Shown here: one piece after another, positions 10,573 to 21,271 of the stretch | Position numbering within the stretch: the stretch's first letter is position 1 | How the letters are laid out: every line of letters starts with the position of its first letter | The notes under the pieces: generated by a model | Seen by the model: the letters and a program-made list of their open reading frames with translations, nothing else | What the model was told of the DNA's origin: nothing | Database searches by the model: none | DNA from: Plasmodiophora brassicae | Lineage: Eukaryota > Endomyxa: Phytomyxea > Phytomyxea > Plasmodiophorida | Direction: 5' to 3' | DNA: 64,000 bases | NCBI GenBank assembly: GCA_036867785.1 | Contig: CP145421.1 | Coordinates: 620,001 to 684,000 of the forward strand | Position numbers and translations under genes: made by a program

Positions 10573-10746
10573 TCATGCATCCGACCCCCTGCCCAGACGG
10601 AGGTCGTTGTTTGCGTCCACGTCATACCCGATGACAAACGGGGCGTTGTCTGGCCATGCATGTATCGCATCTTGTCCACAGACCAGCTTCTTGGCCTCGG
10701 CAACGGCGTCCGCACATGCACGATCGAACTGGAATACGCTGTACAT
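10573..10746 (-). other. unrecognised ORF fragment upstream of the SWIM remnant
   Basis: A minus-strand frame of 57 residues from an ATG at 10746. It has protein-like composition (DAVAEAKKLVCGQDAIHAWP, then FVIGYDVDANNDLRLG) but no family I recognise. It could be a further piece of the same decayed transposase or of a host gene. The first residues (MYSVFQFDRA) are also encoded near 5175 in the other duplicate, where the rest has been lost. Confidence 0.3.
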
Positions 10747-11822
10747 CAAGCTATAGTGTGAAGTCACACTCTGGATACTACACCCAGCAGCCCAGCACTG
10801 CGGATGCTGATGCGGATGCTGTTGATTCAGATCGTGAGCGAAGACATCGCGACTGCCATGTTTGCCTGACTGATTTCTCACACGAAGGTGTTCTCCACGC
10901 GAGTCATCGCTGGGTTCGCGAGTACAGTGCGTATTGACTCCCTACAGTAGTTATTCAAAATTGCAATGCCACAATTGAGGCGCGATCATGGAGCGCCACC
11001 ATTAACATATTTGTGGAATTTGTGGCATACGCCACAAAGTGACCTGGCGATGCCCAGCAAATGACAGCTGATGGCGAACGATGCCTGCTGGCGCCGCGGC
11101 CGGCCGCTCACGTACGGCCTTCTCTTTCGGTGCCGCCCTTTCGCCATTCACAACTCATCGGAACAGTGTCATTTCGCCGAGCACGACCGAGCACGACCGA
11201 CCTGGAAAAGCCCCAGTAGATGCATCGTGTATTGGCGATCCTTGCTGTTGAGATTCAGGTCCTGATGACCTCCTTGACGCCCAGCTGGTTGTTGCAGTTT
11301 GGGCAGGAATGAATGCAGTCGTACGCTTGGTCGACAAAGAACGGGAGGCAACACAGGCAAGGGCAACCGACAAGGCACAGCCCGCCGCTGAGGACCCACG
11401 TACCCAATCCCGTTTCGCGCCTGGTAACGGTCGTCACCGTCGCATGGCAGTACTTGCATACCACGAGGGCCGGGATCCTTCCGAACGTCCAAGGAGGGTA
11501 GTTGACAGCGGCGGGTGGCGAGACAGCTGCGATGTCGGCAACCGCTGGAGTCGAAGCAGGCTGTCCGACTGGCTGCTGCTGGACTTGCTGCAGTTGCCAT
11601 TGCTGCTGCTGTGGTTGGTGTTGTTGCTGCTGTTGATGCTGGTGCAGCGCCATATTGTCGTCGGGGTCCACGACCTTTGTCCGGTTAGCTTCTTGATGCA
11701 TCGCACTTCAGACGTGAGCTGCGTGACGAACGCGGACAATGCACTGGAAACCTCTGTGGTTGGCCGCACGAGGTGGCCCTCCGTATTTAGCACCGAGTGT
11801 TCCATGTGACGTCCGAACGGTA
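10705..11822. repeat. duplicated segment, copy B (contains LITAF gene 2)
   Basis: Direct-orientation duplicate of copy A (about 5140-6583). It includes matching 5' and 3' flanks of the LITAF gene and a (GATGCTGATGCG)-like block near 10800. It is shorter than copy A because the 365-bp insertion there is absent. The copies differ by scattered substitutions and small indels, for example one extra TA step in the upstream region of copy A. Confidence 0.8.
11255..11701 (-). CDS. LITAF-domain membrane protein, copy 2
   Basis: 148 residues, one exon, ATG at 11701. The C-terminal 75 residues are almost identical to copy 1, with the same knuckles (CKYCHATVTT and HSCPNCNNQLG) and membrane-dipping insertion. 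The N-terminal Gln-rich tract differs more (HQHQQQQQHQPQQQQWQLQQ in place of the shorter tract of copy 1). The zinc-binding residues are intact, so both copies are probably functional. Paralogous LITAF genes commonly act at endosomes and lysosomes. Conserved upstream words suggest that the duplicated unit brought its promoter along. Confidence 0.9.
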   Translation of the reverse strand: MHQEANRTKVVDPDDNMALHQHQQQQQHQPQQQQWQLQQVQQQPVGQPASTPAVADIAAVSPPAAVNYPPWTFGRIPALVVCKYCHATVTTVTRRETGLGTWVLSGGLCLVGCPCLCCLPFFVDQAYDCIHSCPNCNNQLGVKEVIRT

Positions 11823-12040
11823 CGGAAAGCATTACCGCGGACCAGAGGAACACCCACGTGCGTAGGAATTGGCACATATTTGGTGCATGTTCTTCTGGAG
11901 CGGCGCCTGGAGCAGGCCCCTCTGCTGTCAGGTTCAACTGACTCACGCGTTGACCGACTGCCGTCGGTCCGCGGTCGTCTCGGACTTTATTGCCGTCGGC
12001 GCCATTTGAGGCGCCATTTGCCAACGCGCCCGTTCAGGCG

Positions 12041-12676
12041 TTACATCAGATTCGGTCTATTCCTGGCACGTCTGCGGCCAGGCCCGGGCTTGTCTGGGTA
12101 GCGTCGGTGGAATTCTGCGATTGCGCGGTCAAGTCCCCCGGTGCCTCGTAGGGAGGTGGCCGGTTCCCAAGTCCGTTCTGAGGCCGGGTATCCGTCCCAG
12201 TCGAGGAAGTAGAACAGGCGGCCGTTCCGGAATCGCGAATCGAGGATGTCGTTGACCACGTACAGCGGCGCATCTTCCCCTTCGAGAACGATCGGATCTG
12301 GTGGTGCCGGTTGACGCCCAGGAATAACGCTAGGAACGTATGGTTCCAGCAACGACGAGTGAAACACGTTGTGCATGCGGCACGTGGCGGGCAGCGCGAG
12401 TTCGAATGCGACCTTGTTGACGACCTTCGTTACCTTGTAAGGTCCGAGCATGGTGACGTCCAGTTTGTCGCAGGGTCGGCCAGTTTGCAGTGCGCCTTTA
12501 CGCAGCATGACGAGATCACCTGCCTTGTATGTCGGGCACGGTATCCTGCTCCGATCCGCGAAGTGCTTCATCGATCGCACCGCTCGTTCGAGGTTCCGTC
12601 GCAGGGCCGCGCCTCCGCAAGGCTTCATCTCGCAGTCCCCATTTAATTGGTAGTCGGGAGCCGGCCTAAGTTGCAC
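12041..12676 (-). mobile_element. 3' end of a Ty3/gypsy chromodomain retrotransposon (integrase C-terminus)
   Basis: A 211-residue open frame without its own start codon. The N-terminal part has the integrase GPY/F-type region (GDLVMLRKG, then LGPYKVTKVVNKVAFELALP and HNVFHSSLLEPYVP). The C-terminal part is a chromodomain (VVNDILDSRFRNGRLFYFLD, then WDGYPASERTWEPATSL). This arrangement marks chromovirus-type gypsy elements, whose chromodomain guides integration to chromatin. Reverse transcriptase, RNase H and the integrase core are absent upstream, where a Crypton relic begins, so this is a truncated piece. Confidence 0.88.
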
Positions 12677-12828
12677 GAGCTATATTGCGTTCGCATGACG
12701 CAATATCAGGCGCGTCCACCTCATTGTCGTCTTCTCGTCGGGATTCTTGGTCTGCTCGAAGCGCTCGACGTCCATTCGCGGCATCCAGGAGCAGTCTGCC
12801 GACGATGCGCTGCAGTTTCGCTGCAACG

Positions 12829-13311
12829 TCAGGAGCCACGTTCTTCGCCAGCAGCTCGTTCAGCTGTTAACGAGGGCCCAAGTTGGTGACTGAATCCACG
12901 ATAACCTGCGTTGCAATGCCGACGCGCATCTGCTGATCGGTCAAGAGCCCGACCGATTAACCGCATGAACTCGTCGGCCACCGTATGCAGATCGTCTCGC
13001 CTAATTTTTCCAGCACGAGCCGCTGCTTGGGACAGATTCTCGACGTGGATGGGGCGCCACTGCGGCATCAAATCGATGACTGCCCGGATTTCAGGGTCGA
13101 ACTTGGCCAGCTCCAACTTCTCGTTGTACTTCGTCAGCGCCGGATTGAGATGCGCGACCTTGATGTTGCAGATCTCCTCCGCACGAAGATACAGCGAGGG
13201 CCTCATAGAGGGGGTACCCTGTAGACTGATTGTAAAACTGGTTGAACTGGTTGCCTTATCTTGCCTATGCTTGCCGCTTGGTTGCTTCGTCATCAGCAGT
13301 TCAGTGCCCAA
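12829..13311 (-). pseudogene. internally deleted Crypton-like recombinase relic
   Basis: A 160-residue frame in which SLYLRAEEICNI matches the region around Arg300 of the intact recombinase (HLFLRADEIVDI). LMPQWRPIHVENLSQ matches its post-catalytic segment (LTPKWEPIFLENLRN). The roughly 150 residues between these landmarks, including HxxR and the nucleophile Tyr, are missing. The sequence is diverged from the intact copy, so this is an older, non-functional member of the same family. Confidence 0.65.
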
Positions 13312-13737
13312 TCACAACGCTACCTACGTCTACGGTCCGAAATGCCACGAAAGCCCCTGACTCGACCAGAACTTTGACGTGTTCCTTGACGTCGCACGGA
13401 TTGACACCAGATGATGACGCCGTCTGCGAGTCCGCCTCCAAATCATCAAGTCGCGTCAACATTTGCTTCCGGTGCTTCGCCCACAGCTCGCCGACACGGC
13501 CACACGTTCACCACTGCAAGCGTGTGTAGCACGGGACGCCAACGACCGCCACGACGTCCTGGATAGACCCGACAAATTACAAGCTCGGCAAGGCCCTCCG
13601 TCCTCCTGCCCCAGCTGCCACTGCAATCGCAACGTGCACTCTAATCACCGCAACCCCCAACTGGGAGACGCGGAGCTATGCCAACGGCAGGACGTAAACG
13701 GATCGAATAGTCGAACAGTGTAATATTTCGGATGCCC
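13312..13737. other. intergenic stretch, nothing recognised
   Basis: No coding frame or repeat of note between the Crypton relic and the RBBP6-like gene. It probably includes the 3' flank of the latter. Confidence 0.5.
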
Positions 13738-15013
13738 TCACTGTCTGCGACGTTTGGCAGGCGGTTCACGTTCGCGGTTTCGGCCGGATTCGCGGTAACG
13801 ATAAGAGTCGCGTCTGGGAGGCGGGCTGGGTGGTCGCCGACGCCGCCGAGATGGATCTACAGAACGTGAGCGGTCCCGCACACGACGACCTGAGTCGGCA
13901 GCAAAGGGCCTGCGTCGAGAGTCACCACGACCCCGACCAGATCGCTGTGGTGAGCGTCGTATGGATGACACGTCTGAGGTAACATTGCGACGGTTCGTAT
14001 CTAACGTAGTCGGATGCGTACTGGATGCGCCCACATCGCGGTCAACCTTAGCTTGTGGTTCAGGGGATGGCATCTTTGGCGAAGGGCTCCTCTTGGTGGG
14101 ATCTTCATCAGAAGTCGCGGATGTCGCTTTCTCGACTGGTGACCGGTCTTCAGCAGGAGGCGTCGGCAAACCAGCAGCTTGCACGGGTGGGGACGGTGAG
14201 CCAGATGCGGTCGGTGGTGGAGGCGCTTGCAATTCGGCTGACATTGTCGGTGACCTTATGCTCAGCTGCGGCGGCGACTTCGGCTGGTTCTTTGCGAGGT
14301 TCGCCAGAGGCGAATTGCCTGACTTGAAGTCCTGAACAGCCTTGGCGATGCCCCGATTCGGCCTGAGATCATCGGTTGATATGCCTTTGACGCCACACGA
14401 CGGGCAGCGAAGGTGCGAATTCGATAAGATTGCCTGTCGAACACAAGCAGAACAGTATGTCGCAAAGCAACACGGTGTGACGACCGGATCAGAGAACAAA
14501 GACCGACACAACTTGCAGGTCAATTTCTCGTTCACACTGGTCGGCACACCAGCAGGCGGGATCGCTGGTGATGGTGTGGGACGTTCGACGCCATTCGTGC
14601 TAGCAGGAGCCGTCGATGCGGGTTGCGGCGGTCGAGGCCGGTCGGCAACGCCATTTGGCGAGGTATTTACTACTTCAGCATTCTGAAGGACGCGCACGCT
14701 AGCCGCATGTACAGCGGGAACGCGCTTCACTTCTACCGATGTATTCTTTGGGATCAGGTAGTTTTCCGATGAGTATTCTACGGGAATCGAGTATCGTCAG
14801 TTCACCATTAAAATCCCCTAAGCACGGAACGATCATCCTACTTTCTCCCGTTTGTGCATTGGTGATGATGAAGTCGAAATCGCGGTTTGACGGATCCGTC
14901 TTCTCTTGAGCGACGATGGCGCGCTTCAGTTCGTTCAGGGAGATGGCGGCCGAGTCGAACGTGATGGTTCCCCACTTCTTCGAAGCGGACCTGAACTTGT
15001 AGTGCACGCTCAT
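13738..15013 (-). CDS. RBBP6: RBBP6/Mpe1-like protein: DWNN domain, RING/U-box, RS-type tail
   Basis: The ATG at 15013 starts a ubiquitin-like DWNN domain (MSVHYKFRSASKKWGTITFD, then NAQTGE). After one or two short introns, a large exon carries a RING/U-box-like domain (KLTCKLCRSLFSDPVVTPCC, CSACVRQAIL and CPSCGVK) and a C-terminal arginine/serine-rich region (RDRSRSVDPSRRRRRPPSPP). This is the order of RBBP6 and yeast Mpe1, ubiquitin-ligase-like components of the mRNA cleavage and polyadenylation machinery. The CCHC zinc knuckle normally found between DWNN and RING is not seen. The intron placement near 14830 is uncertain. The gene is divergent from xanthine dehydrogenase. Confidence 0.85.
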
Positions 15014-15546
15014 GGCTCGCCGCTCGTATCAGCCTCCGCTATTCGCACCCGCCGCCGACGACGACGCGTTTGGTCGTTGGACGCGATCGACTCGAACCGT
15101 ACCAACTCTGACGGACTTTAAGGAATGTGCGTGACTCACCACTGGTGGCGCACTGACGCGTCACAGTCTCCCAGAGAACTTGCCATGGAACGTTCCAGAA
15201 CCTCACCGGGATTCGCAACATCGTCTGCCAGCTAAGGTTACTTTGCAGTGTACACTGCAATCGCGGTAGTAGCCCGTGTGCCTTCAGCCAGTATTTGGAC
15301 GTCGAGCGTGTCCGGTGCCTCGTTCACATGGCCACAGATATTATTAAACGAAGATATGCCTAGTAGATCGCTCTTTGTGAGGTATAGAACTCAGGTTGCC
15401 GTACAGATCAGCCGCATAACGCTAACGAGAGGATGACCCCGAGGCGCCACCCGTTTCTGCGGCGTGGCGGAGTGCACCGTGCACGTCCCCGGACGGGATC
15501 CGTGTACGCCCCTTATTCGGATTGCGGAAGATCGCCTATACGATCC
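15014..15546. promoter_or_regulatory. divergent intergenic region, RBBP6-like / xanthine dehydrogenase
   Basis: 533 bases between two oppositely oriented starts. No additional gene or clear element is visible. It is assumed to hold both promoters. Confidence 0.35.
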
Positions 15547-18500
15547 ATGTTGTTCTTTGTTAACGGGCAGCGGATAGAGGTCAATGACGACCTCGTTGAC
15601 GTCAACGTCACCGTGCTCCAGTTTCTTCGCGACAGTTTGCAGCTGACCGGCACGAAACTGGCGTGCCATGAGGCGAGGTATGTTCATTGTGCAATGTCAC
15701 GCGACGATGCATGATAACGTTCCTGCTTGCAGCTGTGGATCATGCATTGGTAATTGTCATGGACCCAGTGCATGCGCGTACTGACTGTTGGAAAGTCTTG
15801 GTGTCCCATTTCGATCATCGCGCCGGACGAATCGTCCATCGTTCCGTAAACGCGTGTATAGCGCCGCTGTGTTCTGTTGCGGATAAGGCCATTACGACAA
15901 TCGAAGGTGTGTTGCCGATTGCCCACTCGTGAATGCGAAACTGACGACCTTTAGGGATATCGTCAGCTGGGAAGTTGCACCCAATCCAAGAACGTCTGGT
16001 GGAATCGAACGGGTCGCAGGTTAGCTCTTGGGTCGACGTATCGACCGTGTACTGATTGCTGCTGTGCTAGTGCGGATTCTGCACTCCTGGAAGTAGGCTT
16101 GGCAACGCGCATCACCCGACATTTCCGACTCTGACCACATTTGCAGTTGTGATGAGTGTATATAGCCTGCTACAAAGTGAGGAGAACCCAACCCTTGAAC
16201 AGTTGGAATCGTCACTGGACGGCAACCTTTGTCGCTGTACAGGATACCGACCCATCGTGGGTATGTACTGTTATGCCGAACCGGTGGGCAACTTGTTCAT
16301 ACGGCGATCCAGATGCCCTATCCGCGCTCTGTCGAACGTCATGCGGCAACGCGAACGGGGATATTGAGGATATAGGGAAGACGAAGGCGCCTCTACAGCA
16401 AACGATCTCGGATCCTGACCTTGCGGTGGCCAACGACCCAAATACGGTCGCGGGAACGAGCAAAGCACCCGCCTCGCTGAACTTCCCGAAAGACCTCATC
16501 TACAAGGTCCCGACACGGCTCGTACTGGGCCAGGAAGAAGACTCGACGATGTGGTTTCGCCCGATAACGATGAAAGAGCTGCTGTACCTCAAGGACTTAC
16601 ACCGGTCCAACGCCAGGATTGCAGTCGGGTTCACAGAACTGTATGCCCACAGTGGCTTGCGGGTGCTTGCTTGCACAGGAATTTGTGTTTAAATGGTTCG
16701 TACAGGGGTATTGAGAAGCACTTCAAGCGTTCGCGCTTCCCGAGCTGCATATCTCCCGTCTCTGTGCCAGAAATGACGGCCATTCGAATCTCCGACGTCG
16801 GCCTTGAACTGGGAGCGGCTGTCACAATCTCTGATCTGGATGCCGCTTTGGCGCATGCCATAGACACCATGGATCCTCTGAAAACGATCTTCTTCAAAGA
16901 ATTCAGGCAGCAGATTCGTCGCTTCGCAGGTAACGTTCGTAGAGTCTGGACGTACGTCTATCACGACCCCAACTCGATGTGTATAGGACATTCGGTGCGG
17001 AATGTGGGCTCTATCGGAGGCAACCTCATCACTGTAAAACTGAACCGTTTTCGTAGTGGTGGATTGCTTACCGTCGCTGTTGTTCGCAGGCTTCTCCAAT
17101 ATCAGATCTCAATCCACTTCACAGTGCGTGCTCCTCCATCTTGACGTTCGAATCGATGTCACGCGGCGCCCGAACGACCACAGCCGATAAGTTGTTCATA
17201 ACCTATCGAGTCGTTGATTGCCGGGATGATGAAGTTCTTGTGAAAGTGACGATTCCATTCAGCCCTCCACCTGGTACGTCCGCGCTTCTTGTCCACAGAG
17301 CCAGCCACTCTCGCTTAGGCCGGACCACAGAAACTCACTTTCGAGCCTTCAAAGTCTCACGTCGTCGCGACGATGACATTGCAATCGTCTGCGCCGGGAT
17401 GTTCATGCGATTACATCCCGTAAACAGGAGTATCCTGCAATGCTCCCTGGCATTTGGTGGAATGGTAGTCCGAGATGGTTTGAAACGTTCGTCTGCTGAC
17501 GTGATCCTACAGGCGCCTGTTACCCTGCAAGCTAAGGAGACATCACGTTACTGCATCGGCAAGACGTTTTCGAGTTCTCTATTCAAAGACATTATCCCGA
17601 TTCTTCAACGGGATTTACCGCTGCCGGACAACGCGCCAGGCGGAATGGCCCATTACCGAAGGACGCTTGCCCTGTCACTTGTCCTCAAATTTTTCCTCGC
17701 CGTATCTGGCAACGATAGTCGGGACTCGGCTGCAACGTCCGCGTTCACTCGACCGCCTTGCAAAGGCCTCCAGTATTTCAATGTTTCTCCTCCCTTGCCA
17801 AGGTTCGGGAGTTCGTGAACTCTCTATTGTTGACCTAACGGTCTTTCCAACAGCGAATGTATCGGAAAGGGGATCGCCCACAAAGCTGGCAAACTACACG
17901 TCACTGGAACCGCTACGTACAGCGATGATACGGCCGTTCGTCCTCGCGCCCTTTATGCGGCGCTCGTAACGAGCACGAAACCTCACGCTCTTCTAAGAGC
18001 GGTCCGCTGGGAGAAGGCATTGGCCGCTCCTGGTGTCCACAGGTACGTCTTGGCAAGCTGTCTGCGAACAAACCATAAGCAACGACCCCACGTGCAGTTA
18101 CCTTGACCATGAGTCGGTTCCGGGCAGCAACGCCATGGGCCCTGTCGTCCTGGACGAGGAATTGTTTGCGAGCAAGGAAGTCCACTGTGTCGGGGCGGTA
18201 ATCGGGGCCGTCCTCGCAGATACGGATGAACATGCTCAGGTTGTACCACCGCTACGTCAACGTTGCACTGGCCGTCATGTGAGACTTAGCTCGTACGCAG
18301 GACGCTGCGCGGCTGGTTGAAATTGACTATGAGCCACTGCCATTTGTTCTGACCATCCAAGAGGCCATCGCTGCGGGATCGTTCTTTGAACCTTTGCACC
18401 CTCTTTCCATCGAAACGGGGAATCTGGATGCTGCGCTGCAACGTTCTGAGGTATGGCTTTGCGTCTATGCGAGATTCGAGCCTAAACCCGCTGTTCAGGT

Positions 18501-20928
18501 GATCGTGGAGGGCGCGGTCAATGTTGGCGCCCAAGAGCATTTTTACATGGAGCCTCAGGTATGCAGGCTCTTTGAGCGATAATGAGTCCCTGACCCTGGC
18601 ACAGACCTGCATTGCTACGCCGGGCGAAGACAACGAAATTGAAGTGGTCACCTCAACACAAAACCCCACGAAGGCGCAAACGTAATGTCGGGAGTCACAT
18701 TGTGCCGAATAGTGGTGCTTAAGTCACTCTACGCCAGGTACGCTGCCAAGGCTCTTGGCATAGAACGCAATCGAGTTGTTGTGCGAGTGAAGCGCCTTGG
18801 TGGTGGGTTTGGCGGGAAGGAGACTCGCAGCGTTTTCGTTAGCAGCATTGCAGCCGTGGGGGCGGCTGCATCTCGTCGTCAAGTTATACCTGTAGCAGTG
18901 GCTTGCTGGCCCATATCTCACGTTTAGTGTCAGGTGCGATGCGTGCTTCCTCGGGACGTTGACATGTGCATCACCGGGACAAGACATGCCTTCTACGCGA
19001 CGTATCGCATTGGCAGCACTCGTGACGGATACCTGCAGGCTGCTGATATCCAACTGTATTCGAATGGAGGGTGCTCGCAGGATCTCAGCGTCCCTGTCAT
19101 GGAACGTGCAATTTTCCATGCGGAGAACGCGTACCTGGTGCCGGCCCTTCGATGTGTCGGGAAGGTCTGTCGCACGAATACTCCTTCGAATACGGTACCT
19201 GCAGACACTTAACGCTTTATTCGCTAACATGTGGACTAACGATCATCTCGTAGGCATTTCGCGGGTTTGGCGGCCCACAATCCATGTTCATTGCAGAGAC
19301 ATGGATGGAGCACCTTGCTAGAACCCTATCGATCGATCGCCATGACTTGATTCGACGTAACCTGCTGAGAGCCGTACCCGATTCAATGACGTACTTTGGT
19401 CAAGCGGTCAGGCTTTGCCGATCAGATATGAGGCCATCTTGGTCTGATCCCATTGCAGATCCCCGATTGTCCTTTGACTCAGATGTGGAGCGACCTGATG
19501 CGTGTGGCCGACGTCGAAAACCGCCGTGTAGGCTCTGTACGTATATACGAATCTGATCTGCGCTCTGATGCTGTTCTAGGCGGAGGCACAACGGTTCAAT
19601 TCTGAGAGCAAGTACGTAAAGAAGGGCATTGCTTGTGTCCCAACCAAGTTTGGAATGAGTTTCACGCTGAAGGTATCGTAAAACATCAGGCAGGCCCTTC
19701 TTGACACCGTTAACGCCTCTGTTAGTTTATGAACCAAGCCAGCGCGTTGGTCCACGTGTACACGGATGGCACGGTTCTCGTCAGCCACGGTGGCACCGAA
19801 ATGGGACAGGGATTGCACACAAAGATGTGCGCTGTCGCAGCACACGAACTAGGAATCGGCTTCGACCAGGTCCACATCAGTGAAACGGCAACAGATAAGG
19901 TCAGCTTTGCCATGTGCCGAATCGATACGTGGTAGCCAACCTCGCGAACAGGTCGCCAATACGCAACCAACGGCGGCTTCTGTCAGTGCAGACCTAAACG
20001 GGGCTGCGATACAAGACGCTTGCCGACAGGTTGGAATGCGTATCCTGTGCGCGCGCGTTGCTGTCTCAGTGTTTATGCCTAGATCAATGAACGACTCGCG
20101 CCATTCCGTGCACAGTTACCTCCTGAAGCAACGTTTGCTGAGGTTGTGACCTTGGCGAACTTCAATCGCGCCTGCCTGTCTGCCTACGGTTTCTACCGGT
20201 AAACGATTGCAAGGTGTCTTTTTCGCTGAGTTGTGACTCGTTCACCGAACAGCACTCCCGATCTTGACTTTTCCTGGGAATCTGGGAAGGGGCGACCGTT
20301 CCACTATTTCTCATATGGGGTTGCGTGCGCGGAGGTCCAGCTAGACTGTCTGACAGGGGACATTCTCGTTCAGCGCGTCGACATCATTCACGATGTTGGC
20401 GATTCCCTAAATCCCACTATCGATATTGGCCAGATCGAAGGAGGATTCGTTCAAGGATACGGCCTGTTCTGCCTCGGTTTGGAAACGATCCTCCAACGTT
20501 GTTACTAACCGTTCTCAACCCAATCCATAGAGGAGCTGGTAACCACGCCTCAAGGCGCTTTATTCACCCGGGGTCCAAGCACATACAAAATCCCATCGTG
20601 TACTGACATACCAGTGGACTTCCGAGTTACTCTCCATCAAGACGAATCCCGTCTGGCACCGTTGTTCAATGACCTGCTCCTCCCGTACTGACGGTCACTG
20701 TCTGTAGGGGCAACGACGTCAAAGTTGACCACTATCTACAGCTCGAAGGGTGTCGGTGAACCTCCCCTGTTCCTGGGGTCGTCCGTCTTCTTCGCTGCCA
20801 AGGAGGCCGTCTATGCGTATCGCGACGACCCATCGTACTTCCAGCTCGATTCCCCGGCCACCTGTGAACGACTTCGGCTGGCGTGCGTGGACGAACTGAC
20901 GAGAGCGTCAGCGTCTCCCCCAGCGTAA
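15547..20928 (+). CDS. XDH: Xanthine dehydrogenase (molybdenum hydroxylase), many short exons
   Basis: Oxidises hypoxanthine to xanthine and urate using Mo, two 2Fe-2S clusters and FAD. The start is [15 protein letters not shown]. Cluster I comes from TKLACHEA, a 17-nt exon 15733-15749 (CGSC) and NACIAPLC. Cluster II comes from a 22-nt exon 16071-16092 (CGFCTPG) and [13 protein letters not shown]-domain pieces lie at 16480-17760. The Mo domain has [46 protein letters not shown] (here [13 protein letters not shown]) and the catalytic Glu in GVGEPPLFL. The Glu and Arg in GGKETRS and FRGFGGPQ are those that distinguish xanthine dehydrogenase from aldehyde oxidase. The apparent stops all fall inside short GT...AG introns, so this is an intact gene and not a pseudogene. 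The end is [15 protein letters not shown]. Confidence 0.93.
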
Positions 20929-21039
20929 TGCTGCTTTCGTGGATAAAGTGATTCGTCAGTCGTACTTGGCGTATCCTGTGCATTGGGATACCTATTAGAG
21001 GTAGTCGGCCGCAATCGGTCGCAATCTTTACTCGGACTC

Positions 21040-21222
21040 ATGCTAACACCTATCTGCATTGCTGCGGTCATCGTCCTGGTCCTGCTGGTCATCATCCGAT
21101 GGTTTCGTCCCGGTCGAGAACCCCACATCGAGCCAGCAACCCGCCCACAACCAAGCGCACCCGAGTTCGTGTACGAACCCATGCCATCCGCGCCGTCGCT
21201 GCTCCCCGAGCACCATTGGTGA
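21040..21222 (+). CDS. small single-pass membrane protein candidate
   Basis: 60 residues from ATG 21040. A clear hydrophobic stretch at residues 2-19 (LTPICIAAVIVLVLLVII) is followed by RWFRPGRE and a proline-rich tail. The topology would be N-out or N-anchor with a cytosolic tail. It lies 110 bp after xanthine dehydrogenase on the same strand. No family is recognised, and it may be a chance frame. Confidence 0.3.
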   Translation: MLTPICIAAVIVLVLLVIIRWFRPGREPHIEPATRPQPSAPEFVYEPMPSAPSLLPEHHW

Positions 21223-21271
21223 GCCTCTGCCGAGCAGGACACCACAGATCGGCCACTCTGCTGTATAATAA

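Noticed and set aside
11434-12024. 196-residue minus-strand frame upstream of LITAF copy 2
   Set aside because: It overlaps the LITAF gene in another frame and depends on the non-coding duplicated flank.
15547-20928. Xanthine dehydrogenase as a pseudogene with many stops
   Set aside because: All stops fall in short GT...AG introns and every conserved cofactor motif is restored by splicing.
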